Shown here piece by piece: positions 1-12,719 of a DNA stretch of 64,000 nt. The translations under genes and the position numbers were made by a program. Position 1 is the stretch's first letter. Each line of letters begins with the position of its first letter. A model generated the notes under the pieces. That model saw only the letters and a program-made list of their open reading frames with translations. It was not told the origin of the DNA and did no database searches. This DNA comes from Arthrinium phaeospermum (lineage: Eukaryota > Ascomycota > Sordariomycetes > Amphisphaeriales > Apiosporaceae), in the NCBI GenBank assembly GCA_006503535.1, contig QYRS01000003.1, positions 2,852,001 through 2,916,000 on the forward strand, written 5' to 3'.

Positions 1-1
1 G

Positions 2-622
2 CAGCTGGAAATGCAGCTGGCAGGGCTCAAGACTACCACTCCAGCTCTCGACCCTACCGAGCAATACAAGACCTGTGTTGCTCATCTTGGCCAACTGATC
101 GCCGAGTACCCCCAATACGCAAGTGCCCGCAACAACAGAGCACAGGCTTTGAGGCGACTTTATGGCGACATGATGTTGTTGCGCGTAGACGACCCCAAAG
201 CCCTTGCTCAGGGCGCGCAGTTTTCGGAAAAGAAGGAGGCGGCAGCAATGGCACTCTCGGATCTTGACGAGGCAGTCAAGCTGTTGACACCGAAGAGCCT
301 ATTTTCGTCCATCTCCCCACAGGCCAGCAAGACGCTGGCGCTTGCTCACACCCAGAGAGCAGCGCTGTATCATATTACTGCAAAACGGTTACAGGACGAA
401 ACGGACGGGAGTGATTTAAATATACACGAAGGCCGCAAAGAAATCGGCTGGAGTAAGATGAACTTTGAAGAAGCAGCATCAAGAGATTTTGCTCTGGGCG
501 GACGATATGGGAACGAAATCGCGAAGGGCCTAGCTGTCGCCACAAACCCTACAGCCAAGTTGTGTGGCCAAATGGTTCGCGAGGCTATGAAGAAGGAGTA
601 TGGTCCCGCGTTCGAGGTTTGA
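2..622 (+). CDS. TTC36-like tetratricopeptide repeat protein, 3' part
   Basis: This is the C-terminal part of a TPR protein. The frame is open to the left edge of the window, so the true start lies outside it; the first visible in-frame ATG is at 11. The visible 200-odd residues contain a TPR-like helix pair with the motif ARNNRAQALR, a second one around ALAHTQRAALYH, and an end of the form NPTAKLCGQMVREAMKKE. The YNNRAQ-type core and the NPxAKLC/VREAM end are what I know from the TTC36 family and its fungal relatives. TTC36 is generally thought to be a scaffold; no enzyme activity is implied. The fungal copy carries extra sequence between the repeats compared with the short animal protein. 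The family call is from recognition only. Confidence 0.75.
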   Translation, partial: QLEMQLAGLKTTTPALDPTEQYKTCVAHLGQLIAEYPQYASARNNRAQALRRLYGDMMLLRVDDPKALAQGAQFSEKKEAAAMALSDLDEAVKLLTPKSLFSSISPQASKTLALAHTQRAALYHITAKRLQDETDGSDLNIHEGRKEIGWSKMNFEEAASRDFALGGRYGNEIAKGLAVATNPTAKLCGQMVREAMKKEYGPAFEV

Positions 623-743
623 ATTCGGTGTGTGTATTACGAAGATTTCTTTGAGAGCCCGAGACGTCTGATCAAGCGCATGTCAGTACAAAGCATATTG
701 TAGAAAGTCGTCGGTCATGCTAGGAGGCCGAAATAGAGATTAT

Positions 744-893
744 TCACCTCTGTAGAGAATCAATGGTCTCCCGCGTAGTCCGACCCTGTTCCTTCTCCTC
801 GCGGTTGATCCGAGTAGCAGCTGCGCCGAGACCAATGAAGAGAGCGAAGATAGGATCGGCAACCTTGGAGATGATGTAGGTGGGAGGCGCCAT
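744..893 (-). CDS. Nce101-like small membrane protein (49 aa)
   Basis: A short complete reading frame of 49 codons, ATG at 893 and TGA ending at 744. It begins MAPPTYIISKVADPIFALF, followed by IGLGAAATRINREEKEQG. The order is a short N-terminus, a hydrophobic stretch at about residues 11-27 containing the DPIFA motif, then a charged, mostly helical tail. This matches the NCE101 (non-classical export protein 1) family as I know it: yeast Nce101 has the same small size, a KxxDPxxA motif and one membrane segment, and was linked to leaderless protein export. It lies in the gap between the TTC36-like gene and L27 and is transcribed away from L27, so the two may share the spacer as promoter. There may be an untranslated first exon upstream. 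Confidence 0.75.
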   Translation of the reverse strand: MAPPTYIISKVADPIFALFIGLGAAATRINREEKEQGRTTRETIDSLQR

Positions 894-1402
894 GATGTAC
901 TGTTTGCGCAATATGAGGCGCACGATAGCTTCAGAGATGGTTACTTGCTTTAGAAGCCAAAGGTGCTGGGTTTAATCAAGTTGCGATCAAGCTGAAAAGG
1001 TACCATTGATGTCCAATGGGGCGGGTGGTGTAATTGTGTGGTGGTGGGCTTCATCAATCAAGCTGCTGCTGCTGCTTGCTACTCGGCCGTTCTACCTCGG
1101 ACCAAAACGGTCCCAAGCTCCGTGTCCCTCCGTCGGCCAATCGGTAAGATACTTGCAACCTTGTACCCTTTCCAGAGGGAGAAGCAGTGCTATCTAATCA
1201 GACGCTTGGGCCATGCCAACGACCCATAATTCTTCTTTTCTCATTGGCCATGGATTTTTGCCCTACACACAAATCCACGATTTTTCATTGGGAACTTTTC
1301 CAGCTACGGTAGGTCAACGCACGCCAAAGGAACATCACCAATCCTCACACACAACGTCCCTCTTTCCGACTTCATACTTGCCCTCGACAACCCGACGACA
1401 AA
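894..1402. promoter_or_regulatory. Shared upstream region of Nce101-like gene and L27
   Basis: This 509-nt spacer separates two divergent starts. CCAAT or ATTGG pentamers occur at 1013-1017, 1137-1141, 1243-1247 and 1287-1291, with the last two nearest the L27 start. The final 60 nt before the L27 ATG are rich in C and T, as is usual for highly expressed fungal genes. No other gene is seen. The link between the pentamers and CCAAT-binding factor is inference. Confidence 0.45.
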
Positions 1403-2080
1403 ATGAAGTTCCTTAAGGTCGGCAGAGTTGCCATCATCACCCGCGGCCGCTACGCCGGTAAGAAGGTACGTTTCGACAGCCAGAAGAATTCCCGCCCCAA
1501 AGAATTATGCGTGTGTCTGTGTGGAGGGGGAGACGATGGCCGGCTCGGGACGAAATTATTCGACAGACGCAAATTGAGCGGTTCGACCTCGGAAGTCATG
1601 ATGGCCTGCTTTGGGGCATGGGGAGTTCAAACACGGCCAGGTCAATTGCTAACTTGCCTTCGTTAAGGTCGTCATCATCCAGCCCGTCGACAGCGGCAAC
1701 AAGACGCACCCTTACGGCCACGCTCTGGTTGCTGGCATCGAGCGTTACCCTGCCAAGATCACCCGCCGCATGTCCAAGACCCGCCAGGAGAAGCGCTCGA
1801 AGATCAAGCCTTTCGTCAAGGCCATCAACTACAACCACTTGATGCCCACCCGTTACACTCTCGAGCTTGAGGGTCTCAAGGGTGCCGTCACCGCCGAGAC
1901 CTTCAAGGAGGTCAGCCAGCGTGAGGATGCCAAGAAGAACGTGAAGAAGGTGCTGGAGGAGCGCTACACCAGCGGCAAGAACCGATGGTTCTTCACCCCT
2001 CTGAGTATGTCACCATTGCGCACCAACGTTGTCCTCGTTTTGTTCTCGATCGACCCGGCTAACCATTTGCAGGATTCTAA
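1403..2080 (+). CDS. 60S ribosomal protein L27 (eL27), three exons
   Basis: Cytosolic large-subunit protein eL27. Exons are 1403-1465, 1668-2004 and 2073-2080, giving 135 residues, the normal family length. The start reads [21 protein letters not shown], then [10 protein letters not shown] follows the first intron, and the end is [10 protein letters not shown]. The KOW-type beta-barrel lies in the first 60 residues; the rest is basic and rRNA-binding. Intron 1 (202 nt) has a GTACG donor and a TGCTAAC branch site at about 1647-1653. Intron 2 (68 nt, GTATGT donor) splits the third-last codon, so the last exon contributes only 8 nt (end of an Arg codon, Phe and stop). Without this splice the frame runs on to 2084 with a wrong tail. 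Expression is expected to be constitutive and growth-linked. Confidence 0.97.
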
Positions 2081-2582
2081 ATAAAACGCATTTTTCCTCG
2101 TTCACGTTCTCATGTCGTTCGGTTCTCGGGGTTCAAGGGAAATGGGAAAGATGTATATCGCATCCTTTACGGTCTAGAGCGCAATAGGAATTGCTCTTGA
2201 TGAATTGACAGCATTGACAAAGACAACCAAAAAGACGACCGTGTCCGTGTGCGCTGTGTTTCCACGAGTAATGATGCTTGACCCAGATACGACGGAACAG
2301 AACTGGCGCTTCAAAGGAGTTAAGGTCATGGAGAGGTCAATATTAGTGTATTTTGTTCAGCCCAGAACGATGTTGGACTTGGATCAACACTCACAACTGC
2401 TACATATTCGACAGGCGGCCGAGCATGACTGGGATGAACTCGTGGAAATATCGCATCCCTCGCTTTCTGTACCTAATTATGGCTAATTATGGTAGAAAGC
2501 AACCCCGTGCAACCATTATCATTGATGGGTCACAAGTGACGTTGCCTTCTGAGCAGCTTGACATGTTTTTGATCCTGGCCCA
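2081..2582. other. Spacer downstream of L27
   Basis: About 500 nt with the L27 3' region at its left end. Short open frames exist on the plus strand but have no recognisable domains. I see no gene or RNA here. Confidence 0.5.
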
Positions 2583-2981
2583 TCAATGACCAAGATCTGC
2601 CCACGTGTTAGTGATCTGCCATGTGAAACGCTGCTCGCCGTCGGTATTGAATGGCTGTTTGTCTTTCAAGGATATTACTGTCTCAAGCAACTGACGCCAG
2701 GTGCTAGCCTTGATCCATAGCTTGGTATTACCATTGGGTGAGGATTGTTGTATATTATACCATGGCGGATTTTGGCCGAACATGCTCATTATCTCTATAC
2801 TGCACTCGCGATAAATGAAAGCATGATAAAGCTGAAAGATGGTATACATAGCATAACGAGGTGGCGGCACGCGTATCTTGTGTCTCACGGCACAGCCTGT
2901 CCAGACAACGGCGTCATAAAGTAAGTCCCATCCAGGGTTCGTCCTCGGCCATGTATCCCTATATAGCTGCTGCTTAGGCAT
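2583..2981 (-). CDS. Unrecognised reading frame, possibly the last exon of a decayed gene
   Basis: A 132-codon frame on the minus strand that looks more protein-like than its neighbours. It is rich in Trp, Tyr and Phe (motifs YTIFQLYHAF, YRECSIEI, NPPWYNI) and the aromatic and acidic residues alternate as in a folded domain. The first in-frame ATG is at 2981, but a possible acceptor (TATATAG) a few codons inside suggests it may be a 3' exon. The general style (a KTFxxYxAxxYxE-like segment followed by a PPW motif) resembles uncharacterised fungal domains, but I cannot name a family. The minus-strand sequence just upstream holds an ankyrin-like stretch in a broken frame, so the pair may be one decaying gene. 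It could also be a chance frame. Confidence 0.35.
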   Translation of the reverse strand: MPKQQLYRDTWPRTNPGWDLLYDAVVWTGCAVRHKIRVPPPRYAMYTIFQLYHAFIYRECSIEIMSMFGQNPPWYNIQQSSPNGNTKLWIKASTWRQLLETVISLKDKQPFNTDGEQRFTWQITNTWADLGH

Positions 2982-3199
2982 GCATGAGGATTATCACCAA
3001 CCTTGAGAGCCCGACAGCAAATCAACGTCCTTAGCAAAATCAACGTGGGGGTTTTAAAATCTTATACAGGTAGGCACCCAAAGCTGTTTCAGAGTAATTC
3101 CCAAGTAGCCGCGTGTGCCACAAAAGCATCGCCGGGCTTACACTTGGGTTCAACACGATCATCTCGAACGGACGTCCGGTCCCGTGGTGGTGGTGGTGC

Positions 3200-3412
3200 C
3201 GCCGCCGCGCGGTCCGTCGCGAGAGACCAGGAAACAGGCTGCTGGGACTGATCCAGAAAATCATCTGTAGCCTTCTGCTTTTTCCCATATCCTGCTCTTC
3301 GCCAAAGTCTTTAGTGTTCACGAGCATGCTCAAACTTGCGCACCGTCCATGTCTTGGATGTCCATATCCACGTGCTTAGCCGCCAAGAGGATGTCGATGA
3401 TCTCCAACTCAC
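3200..3412 (-). pseudogene. Possible ankyrin-repeat remnant with a frame break
   Basis: On the minus strand, 3410 down to about 3345 encodes ELEIIDILLAAKHVDMDIQD followed by MDG, which fits the second half of an ankyrin repeat (helix, loop, then D-x-x-G turn). The frame then stops, but a shift of one base near 3340 continues as ASLSMLVNTKDFG, where the next repeat would have TPL-x-x-A. No further repeat is readable below about 3240. This is either a relic of an ankyrin gene or a coincidence of one repeat. Confidence 0.3.
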
Positions 3413-4680
3413 TCACACGTACACACGCACACACAAAATTGAAGTATGGCGATGCATTTTGACTTTCAATAGAGCCAGGTGGGCGGCCCGGCGGGCTCAC
3501 GAAAGCGGCGGGACGAGCACGAATCCGAGGAGCTGTTTGCCCATGAATACAACGGAGGAATAAGACCACGGTGAGGAGTTCAGACGACGTGTGTACAAGT
3601 TGATATATACCCTCGTTTACTTTTCTATTCTCATAGGCCGCTCTAAAGTCACTGTCTCTTCTGGGCGGGCATCAAGAAGGGTGGTGTGGCGTGGTTGTTA
3701 TCATGTCTCCCTGGACCCTTCTCTTTCCCACCACAACCTTAGAAAAACTGCATATCAACGGCGGTAGATAGCGTTGTTCCCATGAAATTATGCGGTACTG
3801 TAGGAATTGGCATTGTTTAGTGGTATTGTCATCATGTTTATGCAGAGACATACATGAAAGCCGTGCTTCCACCACCAGGAAGACCCGCGAACCGCACCCT
3901 GGAAACAGGGTCACACTGGCCATCGGAAGATACTTCAGTGCTTATCAAGTTTTTTTTTTTTCAGAACAATCCCACTGTATTTATGCGATCTATATTTAAC
4001 ACAACCGGGTAGGAAACCGTAGAGCAGGGTTCGCTTACTCAGTGTCATCTATATCGGTCCATGATATTGCGGTTTAGTCATCGTCTAGACCTTCACGACG
4101 ACGTAATAACCTGAACGAAGTTATCATCAGTCCTAATCAGTTTAGTCAGGCGTGTAGATAGACACTGACCCCACAACACCTGGAGTATTCAACGCCTTCG
4201 AGTGTAGTCAAAAGTCAAGATATGTTTTACATTCAAGATTTGTTGTCTATTTCGCCCAGCGCCGTTTCTAAGTTACATCCGGACATGCTTTTGAGCGTAA
4301 ACATCTCCGTCCCACCGAGCTCTTTGCTCTCGACGCCTTTCCCTTGTTCTATAGCTGTACAATCAGACACTGCCAGGCCCTTCCCTCCCTCGCAGAAGGC
4401 CTGGGTGAATGAGAAAGGATCCAATTATGACTTTCCTTGTATAAAGGGCGCAAATGGGGATGAAAAAAATGGGTGCAAATTATGTACTGGAGATTGCAGA
4501 AATCCCCGTCCTGCTATGATCACATTGTTCATAGCCCATCTGGGGGGTGCCCAGTGATCGAACTTCCACGTCATCATCATCTCGTGGTGGTGTTACCATT
4601 ATGAACTCCGGACCTCGCCTCGTAATATCAAACATCATATCAGGAACAGGCGTTTTGCCCGTTCACTGCGTCTCATTCCC
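3413..4680. other. Spacer between relic region and transporter gene
   Basis: About 1.27 kb, including the 3' flank of the minus-strand transporter. It contains short simple sequence (a CACA tract near 3420 and a T run near 3950-3961) and only short open frames on both strands. I see no supportable gene. Confidence 0.5.
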
Positions 4681-6101
4681 TCATGAGTTCCAGCCGTACT
4701 TGGCAGCAGCCTCGGACATGTACTTGGAAGGGTCATATTCAGGGGCGTAGGTAGGAGCCAAGCCACCAAACAGGACAAAAATCACGAACAGGCCAACCGA
4801 GATGGCGATGACCTTGCGCAGAGCAGGACGGGTCTGGCCAAGTTCAGCCCACTGGCGGCCGCCCTCAGCAGCGTAGCCCTTGATGGCTTCGTAACCAAGC
4901 TTGTAGTAGACCATGCCACCAAGAGCAATGGTGTAGCCGAATGCCTGGAGACCCGAGATGGGAGTGCCCCAGATCAGCATGGAGGCGGCAACGAGCAGGA
5001 CATCCTTGAGGACACCGCAAAGGGTCATGACAAGGGAGGAAGTCTTGCCGATCTACAATTACGTCTGTTAGCGTCTTGTCTAGAGAGAAAAAGATAGTTG
5101 TGAGACTTACCAGAAGAACGACGGAAACGTTCAGCATGAAGGCGCAAAGACCGTTCAGGAAGAACGTGAACAGACCAACGTGGTAAACCTGGTCCATCGA
5201 GACCTTGGGCACCTCCCAGAAAAGGGCAACAAGACCGTTCATGACAGCGCAGACGGGAGCGAAGTAGTACACGGAGACCAGGGGATCCATCTTGTACTCG
5301 GCAGAGCTGAGGAGAGCCTGGACCAAGTTGAGACGGACGGCCTCGAAGACGACACCACCGATCTGGAAGAAGAAGCCGACCCAAACGAACTTGATCTCTC
5401 CGAAAGAGGCAATCATAACACCGACAACAATGGCCGAAACGTTCATCAGCACCTTCATGTTGGGTTGGGCAATTCCCATAACCCAACTGGAAAGGAGGAC
5501 AGCAACAGGCGTAGTAGCCTTGAGCATCTGGATGAAGGCAACACTGAGGTACAGGTAGGTCAGGTTGCCGCAAATCAAACTCAAGCTGAAGAAAACACCG
5601 ATGGGCACAATGGCGCGCAGGTAGACGCGGCCAGTCATCTTGACGGTCTTGCGGCCATCAAGGAGGTGCGTGTAGCGGGCGAGAATCTGTGTCATGATCG
5701 TGGCGAACGTCAAGTGGTACGTCGTGAGGATGACGGGATAACCTGTCTAGTCTCAGTATCGTGTTTCACCGCAGCAGGCGTGCGAATCGGTGCTGGCGGT
5801 GCGACTTACGGAAGTTGAGGGTGTCGAGAATCCACTTGTTGAACAGGATGACGGAGGACGAGCAAGCGATCCAGACTCTGCGGTTGCCTCTTGGTTAGCG
5901 ATTTGCATTCCTTCCGCGGCAGGGAACGGGAAAGTGCGCCGCAACGGGACCATCGACGTACGTGACATAAAGTGCCGGGTGGATGTTCAGGCTCAGGCCA
6001 AGAGCATCCGACTTGTCGGTAGCAGGGGCGGGCAGAATGGGGCCCTTGGGCTCAGGCCGCGGGATCTCTCCCGAGACTCTGGACTTCTCTTCGCCGCTCA
6101 T
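4681..6101 (-). CDS. Triose-phosphate-transporter family (DMT) membrane protein
   Basis: Predicted solute transporter of the drug/metabolite transporter superfamily, TPT branch (sugar-phosphate and nucleotide-sugar type carriers of Golgi or ER membranes). Exons on the minus strand are 6101-5962, 5877-5810, 5742-5111 and 5052-4681; the joined frame is 403 residues. A polar 40-residue N-terminus is followed by about ten hydrophobic segments. The first membrane segment is built across two splice junctions (ALYVT then VWIACSSSVILFNKWIL), and the typical NKWIL and RYPVILTTYH motifs mark the family. The C-terminal segment GGMVYYKLGYE is also characteristic. All three introns (58, 67 and 84 nt) have GTAAGT or GTACGT donors. 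Closest functional parallels are fungal and plant proteins annotated as probable sugar phosphate/phosphate translocators; the substrate cannot be read from sequence. Confidence 0.9.
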
Positions 6102-8522
6102 TTTGTCGTTGGTATCGTCGAAAGATTAAAAGGTTGGTAAAAAGGGGGGAAGCAACAGTAGAGTACAGTATCAAGAATGAAAGGATGTAACGAGTGCAGA
6201 TGGCCTAGATAGGACCGGGATATCTTGTGGTGGCAGTGGAGAATATGACTATTCCAAGACCGCGTAGAGCGTTGACCTCGTCTGGACCGACTTCAAAAGT
6301 AGATTGAAGAGTACAGGAAAGGTTCGCAAGAGGAAGGAAAACAGGATGGCTGTTTTGTTTAGGGGAGGTGGGAGAGATAAATCAATTGAGGGCAAACTTG
6401 GAAGTTGGAAAAAAGGGCTGCATTATTTGAGTTATGGCAGGGGCTCCACTCAACCACGCAGGTTTGATCTGGGATTATTTAACTTGGGACAGACAGGACA
6501 GGTGGTAGGGAGGGGCAGAGGGAGATAGGGGGGGCAGCATACAGCACTGCTCTCTCCCGTACTACTACTACCCGGGGAGGTGGCCTGTACCTCGCAGTCG
6601 CCCTGCCACTTTAGGCCTGGAGTACATGCTGAATCGCCGCCGACGCGCTCTGCGGCACAGCATATCTGAACTACCTACCTCACTACCCCCAGTAGGGAGG
6701 AGAGAGGTTGGTACATGGACGCATGCATTTACGCACGTCGATTGGTAGTGGGGGCAAGTATCTGCGCCCGGTACTTCATTAGGGGTGGACGCGCCAGCCT
6801 GCCCCAAGCTCTGCCAAAGATCGTCACAGATGTGCAGAGCTATTGCAATATCTGATCGGGCCTAATCCTGCTCTCTCTGCTGCTGTTGGTGGCCCTGGAT
6901 AAATTCTAATCTGACTTGTTTAATGCCCTGGCGGTTCAGCTGGTCCGTCACAATAATCATACATAAACTTCCATGCCTAGCAGTAAACATTTTTTGATTG
7001 ACGAGGGCTAGTAAAAGATGACTTTTGCTGCCGTTGCTCGAATAGTCGCGGGCCCCAAGACGTTTTCTACCTAGACCTTGGCACCATTCCAAGAGACCGG
7101 CTTCTAGACTTCGGGCTTCCCCTTGGCGGGAATCCTCCAGGGCATCCCGCACCAAACTAGAACCAACACACCACAACTCAAAATCTGTCGCGATGGCTGC
7201 CGCTGGAGACCCTGAAACAGCGACATGCCATCACTATTTATCGTGTCTGCAGTCGAGAGCGTACGGAACCCATGTTGCATTAGCCTTTTCCGCGCCGGTC
7301 ATTACATCCTATTTGTGCCTTGTGCTTTGCAGCCCCGGTAAGGACAAGATTGCACTATCTGCTGGCAGCAGTGGTGGGTGGAGGCTTCCTCCCGCGGACG
7401 GAAACACCCCCTGCCAATATCTCGATGTATATAGTGTACGTGTATACATGGTTGTAGATATGATTCTGACATTGCCCCAAATCCCGCTTCTGCCGCTTGA
7501 TACCAGCAGAGATGCACATGCAGTCAGCCAACGCTCTTACCTGCTTTGCTTGGCCGGACTTGAAATCGACATCCCAAAAGGTAAATTGTCATCGACATAT
7601 GTCGACGATAGTAGTCGTCTTTGGGGGCCACTCTCCGACGTGCAGGCATAGGAGGGTGACGAATCAGCGACCCGCTTCCCCATCGTCCAGCTGGCCGTTC
7701 TGGTCAGTTCCGAGCGCCAGAGCCTCTTCCTGTTCAATGCCTTTGGGTGATGACATCGTCATCGCACCCATAGTTAAAGCCAGCCAGCCAGCCAGCGTTG
7801 CAATGAATCACCATCGCGGGGCTGTTCGTCGTCCCCAATCTTGAACCGCGCACCGGGACAGCAATTTGCGCTACCGCTACCGTGTGCAGGCAGCACCCGC
7901 GGCATTGGGAGCAAGCTATGAAGCAAACACTGAGTGGGCTGGACTCAAGGAATCGCAAAAGCCAGCTGCGTACGTGCGGCTCGGGGCTAATGTCGTGCGC
8001 CCATGCGAAAAGGTTCTCACGGCTTCAATTATCCCGTTTGACAGCTGTAGTTTCCGTGTAAGGACAGTATGGCTAGGCTACTCCGGGCACCGGACTCGAG
8101 TAAATTAGGGCCTTTGGCCTTTACGCGCATCAATCTATTTGCTTGCAAGTCGTTACCCGGGCGCTCGTCTGGGAACACGAGAACAACCACAGTAGTTGGC
8201 GGTACAGAGTATAGAGTGTTCGTCTAGTCGACTCAGACATCGGCATCTCGAAGAGCGTCGCCTGCCTCGTATTGGTTACCTAAGTTTAGGCCAGATGTGT
8301 ATGTATGCACGCAGCGGTTTGGTGGAACACAGCACTCGATCATGCATTGCGACTCCTTGTGGACCCCAGCAGCCGAGAAATTTCTCCCTTGGGCAGAGGA
8401 ATGGGCCGCGTAAGAGGTGGAAGAAGCTTTGTCGCATCCGCCGGTAGCCCATTTTGTGAGACAGCTTTCGTCATGGGCGTAGAAGTCGACGAGAACCGTA
8501 TACTGCAGACAATGACTTATTA

Positions 8523-8547
8523 TTAGCACGAAACTGAATCGTGCTAA
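8523..8547. repeat. 9-bp inverted repeat with 7-nt loop
   Basis: TTAGCACGA at 8523-8531 is followed, after AACTGAA, by its exact reverse complement TCGTGCTAA at 8539-8547. It lies in a region with no gene and could form a small hairpin. Confidence 0.6.
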
Positions 8548-9101
8548 GCCATCGTGAGCTACTCTTCCCGGGAAGGGCTTGCTTAGCAGCCCAAGCCTTG
8601 AACGCAGTTTGACCTGATCGACAGAAGATCCGGTCTTTTCCTTCTTGCAGTCCCAAGCACCAGGGAGCGGACGGGCAACTGAGCAAACAGTGCTGCGAGA
8701 ACCTCAACATGAGACGGCGGTTTCGCAGCCCTTCCCAGCAGCTGATTGCGTAGATCTGCCCCACTCCCTTGCGACGAAATTGATTCGAGCTGCAACGATC
8801 CCCTATCCAAGCAGCCAACGGGGGCTTGCCGAAGGCTAACCGGAGGCTGCCTACATGGAAGGACATGCCTTACATACACGAGAGCCTCAATTGTTTGTGG
8901 CGACCGGAGACTACTACTAGAGCTTGATTCCTTGATGGGCGCCGCAAACGCATGCACAGACGACTGGCTGAGGTTGCTGCTTGCTCTTATCGAAATTAGA
9001 TGATCTGTCAAGACCCATAAACCGTGGTCAATTCGACGTTCGCCCGCTAGTCAGTGACGAAAAAAAGCAAGGCCCGTGAAATAAAACCGGCGGAGGGATG
9101 C

Positions 9102-9124
9102 CACCCACACCCACCCACACCCAC
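9102..9124. repeat. Short ACCCAC tandem tract
   Basis: About three to four units of an ACCCAC-like motif (ACCCACACCCACCCACACCC) in non-coding sequence. It is a simple-sequence tract with no evident function. Confidence 0.6.
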
Positions 9125-10802
9125 ATTCAAATCGTGCATATATAGTAAGTACTCTAGAACATTGGTTGAGCGATAGCAGTGAGCTGATGGAAGCTGGAAG
9201 CTGAGTGCTATTGCAAATAGGCTGGTAGACTTTGACGCCGTAATGCACCCTTGAGCAGCTCGGAGGGAAAAAGCTGCTGTTAGCGGATAGTAGCCGGCAA
9301 GTAGTAGTATTCGACTAGTGGCAACGGACGCGAAAAAGGGATTGCTGTTTGTTCCTGACTATTCGGCTAGTCCAATGGCAGGTGGCAGGCTTCTTCATGT
9401 TGAGGACGCTGGACGATCAGAAATAGCGACGGACCAATCGCGGGGCGGCAGAAGTGCTTTACGGCCAGGCCGCTTATCTGTTGATCTACGGCCGCCGGGA
9501 TTGTTCAGCAGTGTTTCCCTTTTGGAGTGTTGGCTGTTTTAGGCCCATCATGCTGTCGGCCACGCCAACGGCAAACGGGTAAAAAAAAGCCAATCTGGCT
9601 GCATGTGTTGCACAACGCTGACTGCGGACGGAGCGAAACTAAAATGGCACCATATGGTAGTAGCGGACCGGACATGGCAGCTTGTTGTGTGTGTGTATGT
9701 GCGCGCAGCATCTTGGATCTAAACCTCTCGTGGAAGCATGAAACAGGAATGCCAAGCTTGGGCATGTGAGAAATGCGTGACAGACGCGGGCAGTGGATAT
9801 TGCTTCATTTTACACAAAATTGAAATGCAAGGGTCTATGGTAGACGGTCGTGGCTGCTGTGGAAACAATGATGAAATTGAATCATCGAACAGTAGGTGCG
9901 TGTGCAGGTGCGTATGTGTGTGATAGGTAGAGCGCAGCACGTCTCGCGGCGGATGGACGTGTCGTGGGTCAATGCTTCTGTGTATGTAGGTATGTATCTA
10001 AGCTTGTCGTTGCCAAGCCATCTTGTAAACCTTTCAGAAGTTCTCGCCGCCTGCTTTCTTCTCTGCCTCTCTGCTTCCCTCCCTCCCTGCCTCTCCGCGA
10101 CGCGCGCATCAACGAAAAGGGGGACACACATGATGGCAATGGCGAATTGGGGAAGTGAGCGACAGTTCCTGTGTAACCCTCCCGAGATCTGCGCTTCGAA
10201 TCAGCTCCTCTTTTTTACATGATGGGCGGACTTGTCTCCAGTATAGGCCCCCCCAGAATAGCCCCCCCTATTTGAGGTGATGGATGTTCTTGAGGAGGAC
10301 CTCAGTCCAGACGGGGACTCGCTTAACCTAAGGAGGTACAAGACAGATAGCTTGACTTTTTGGTGCGGTGTGTACAGTACAATTGATATGTAGGAGGAAA
10401 AGTGATTTGTTGGCCGGATCGACCTGGATCGACCCCGCGACTTGAGTACTGGCCAGGGAATGGTACTTCCCCTGGCGCAAGCTGAAGTGGGAGGGCATGA
10501 GGGGTAGCACAGCTAATGCTCCCCTGGACCAGGTACCTTTTTCCTGCGCTACCTCCCACCTCCCTCAAGTCGCAACGTCCAATAGCCCGGCCAGGAAGTA
10601 AACAAACCGGTACAGGATCTATTCAAGTTAAGAATACTAACTGCTTGGGAATCCTTGTATGAGTGGGGTCGTTTGTTTTATTCTAATACCGCTCCTCCTC
10701 ACCGTCCAAGTTCACAAGTTTCTCTCGACTCTTCCGTCTCAAGAACTCGAGAATCCCCTCGCATAACCAGTCACCACCACAGATTTGAAAGAAGAAAGCA
10801 AA

Positions 10803-12719
<1,917 letters not shown>

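Larger units (their letters stand above)
6102..10802. other. 4.7-kb gene-poor spacer
   Basis: This stretch lies between the divergent starts of the transporter (-) and UGM (+). Open frames here are short, overlap each other on both strands and have no recognisable domain. Two structured points are seen: a 9-bp perfect inverted repeat at 8523-8547 and an ACCCAC-type tandem tract near 9102-9122. The last 120 nt before 10803 are CT-rich and are probably the UGM leader. No RNA gene is recognised. Confidence 0.5.

Noticed and set aside
1466..1667. Possible box C/D snoRNA in the first L27 intron
   Set aside because: Ribosomal protein introns often host snoRNAs, but the only C-box-like word here (CATGATGGC) departs from RTGATGA and no D box with pairing termini is found.
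7193..7651. 152-codon plus-strand frame between transporter and UGM
   Set aside because: Some hydrophobic stretches but no family resemblance; opposite strand also open.
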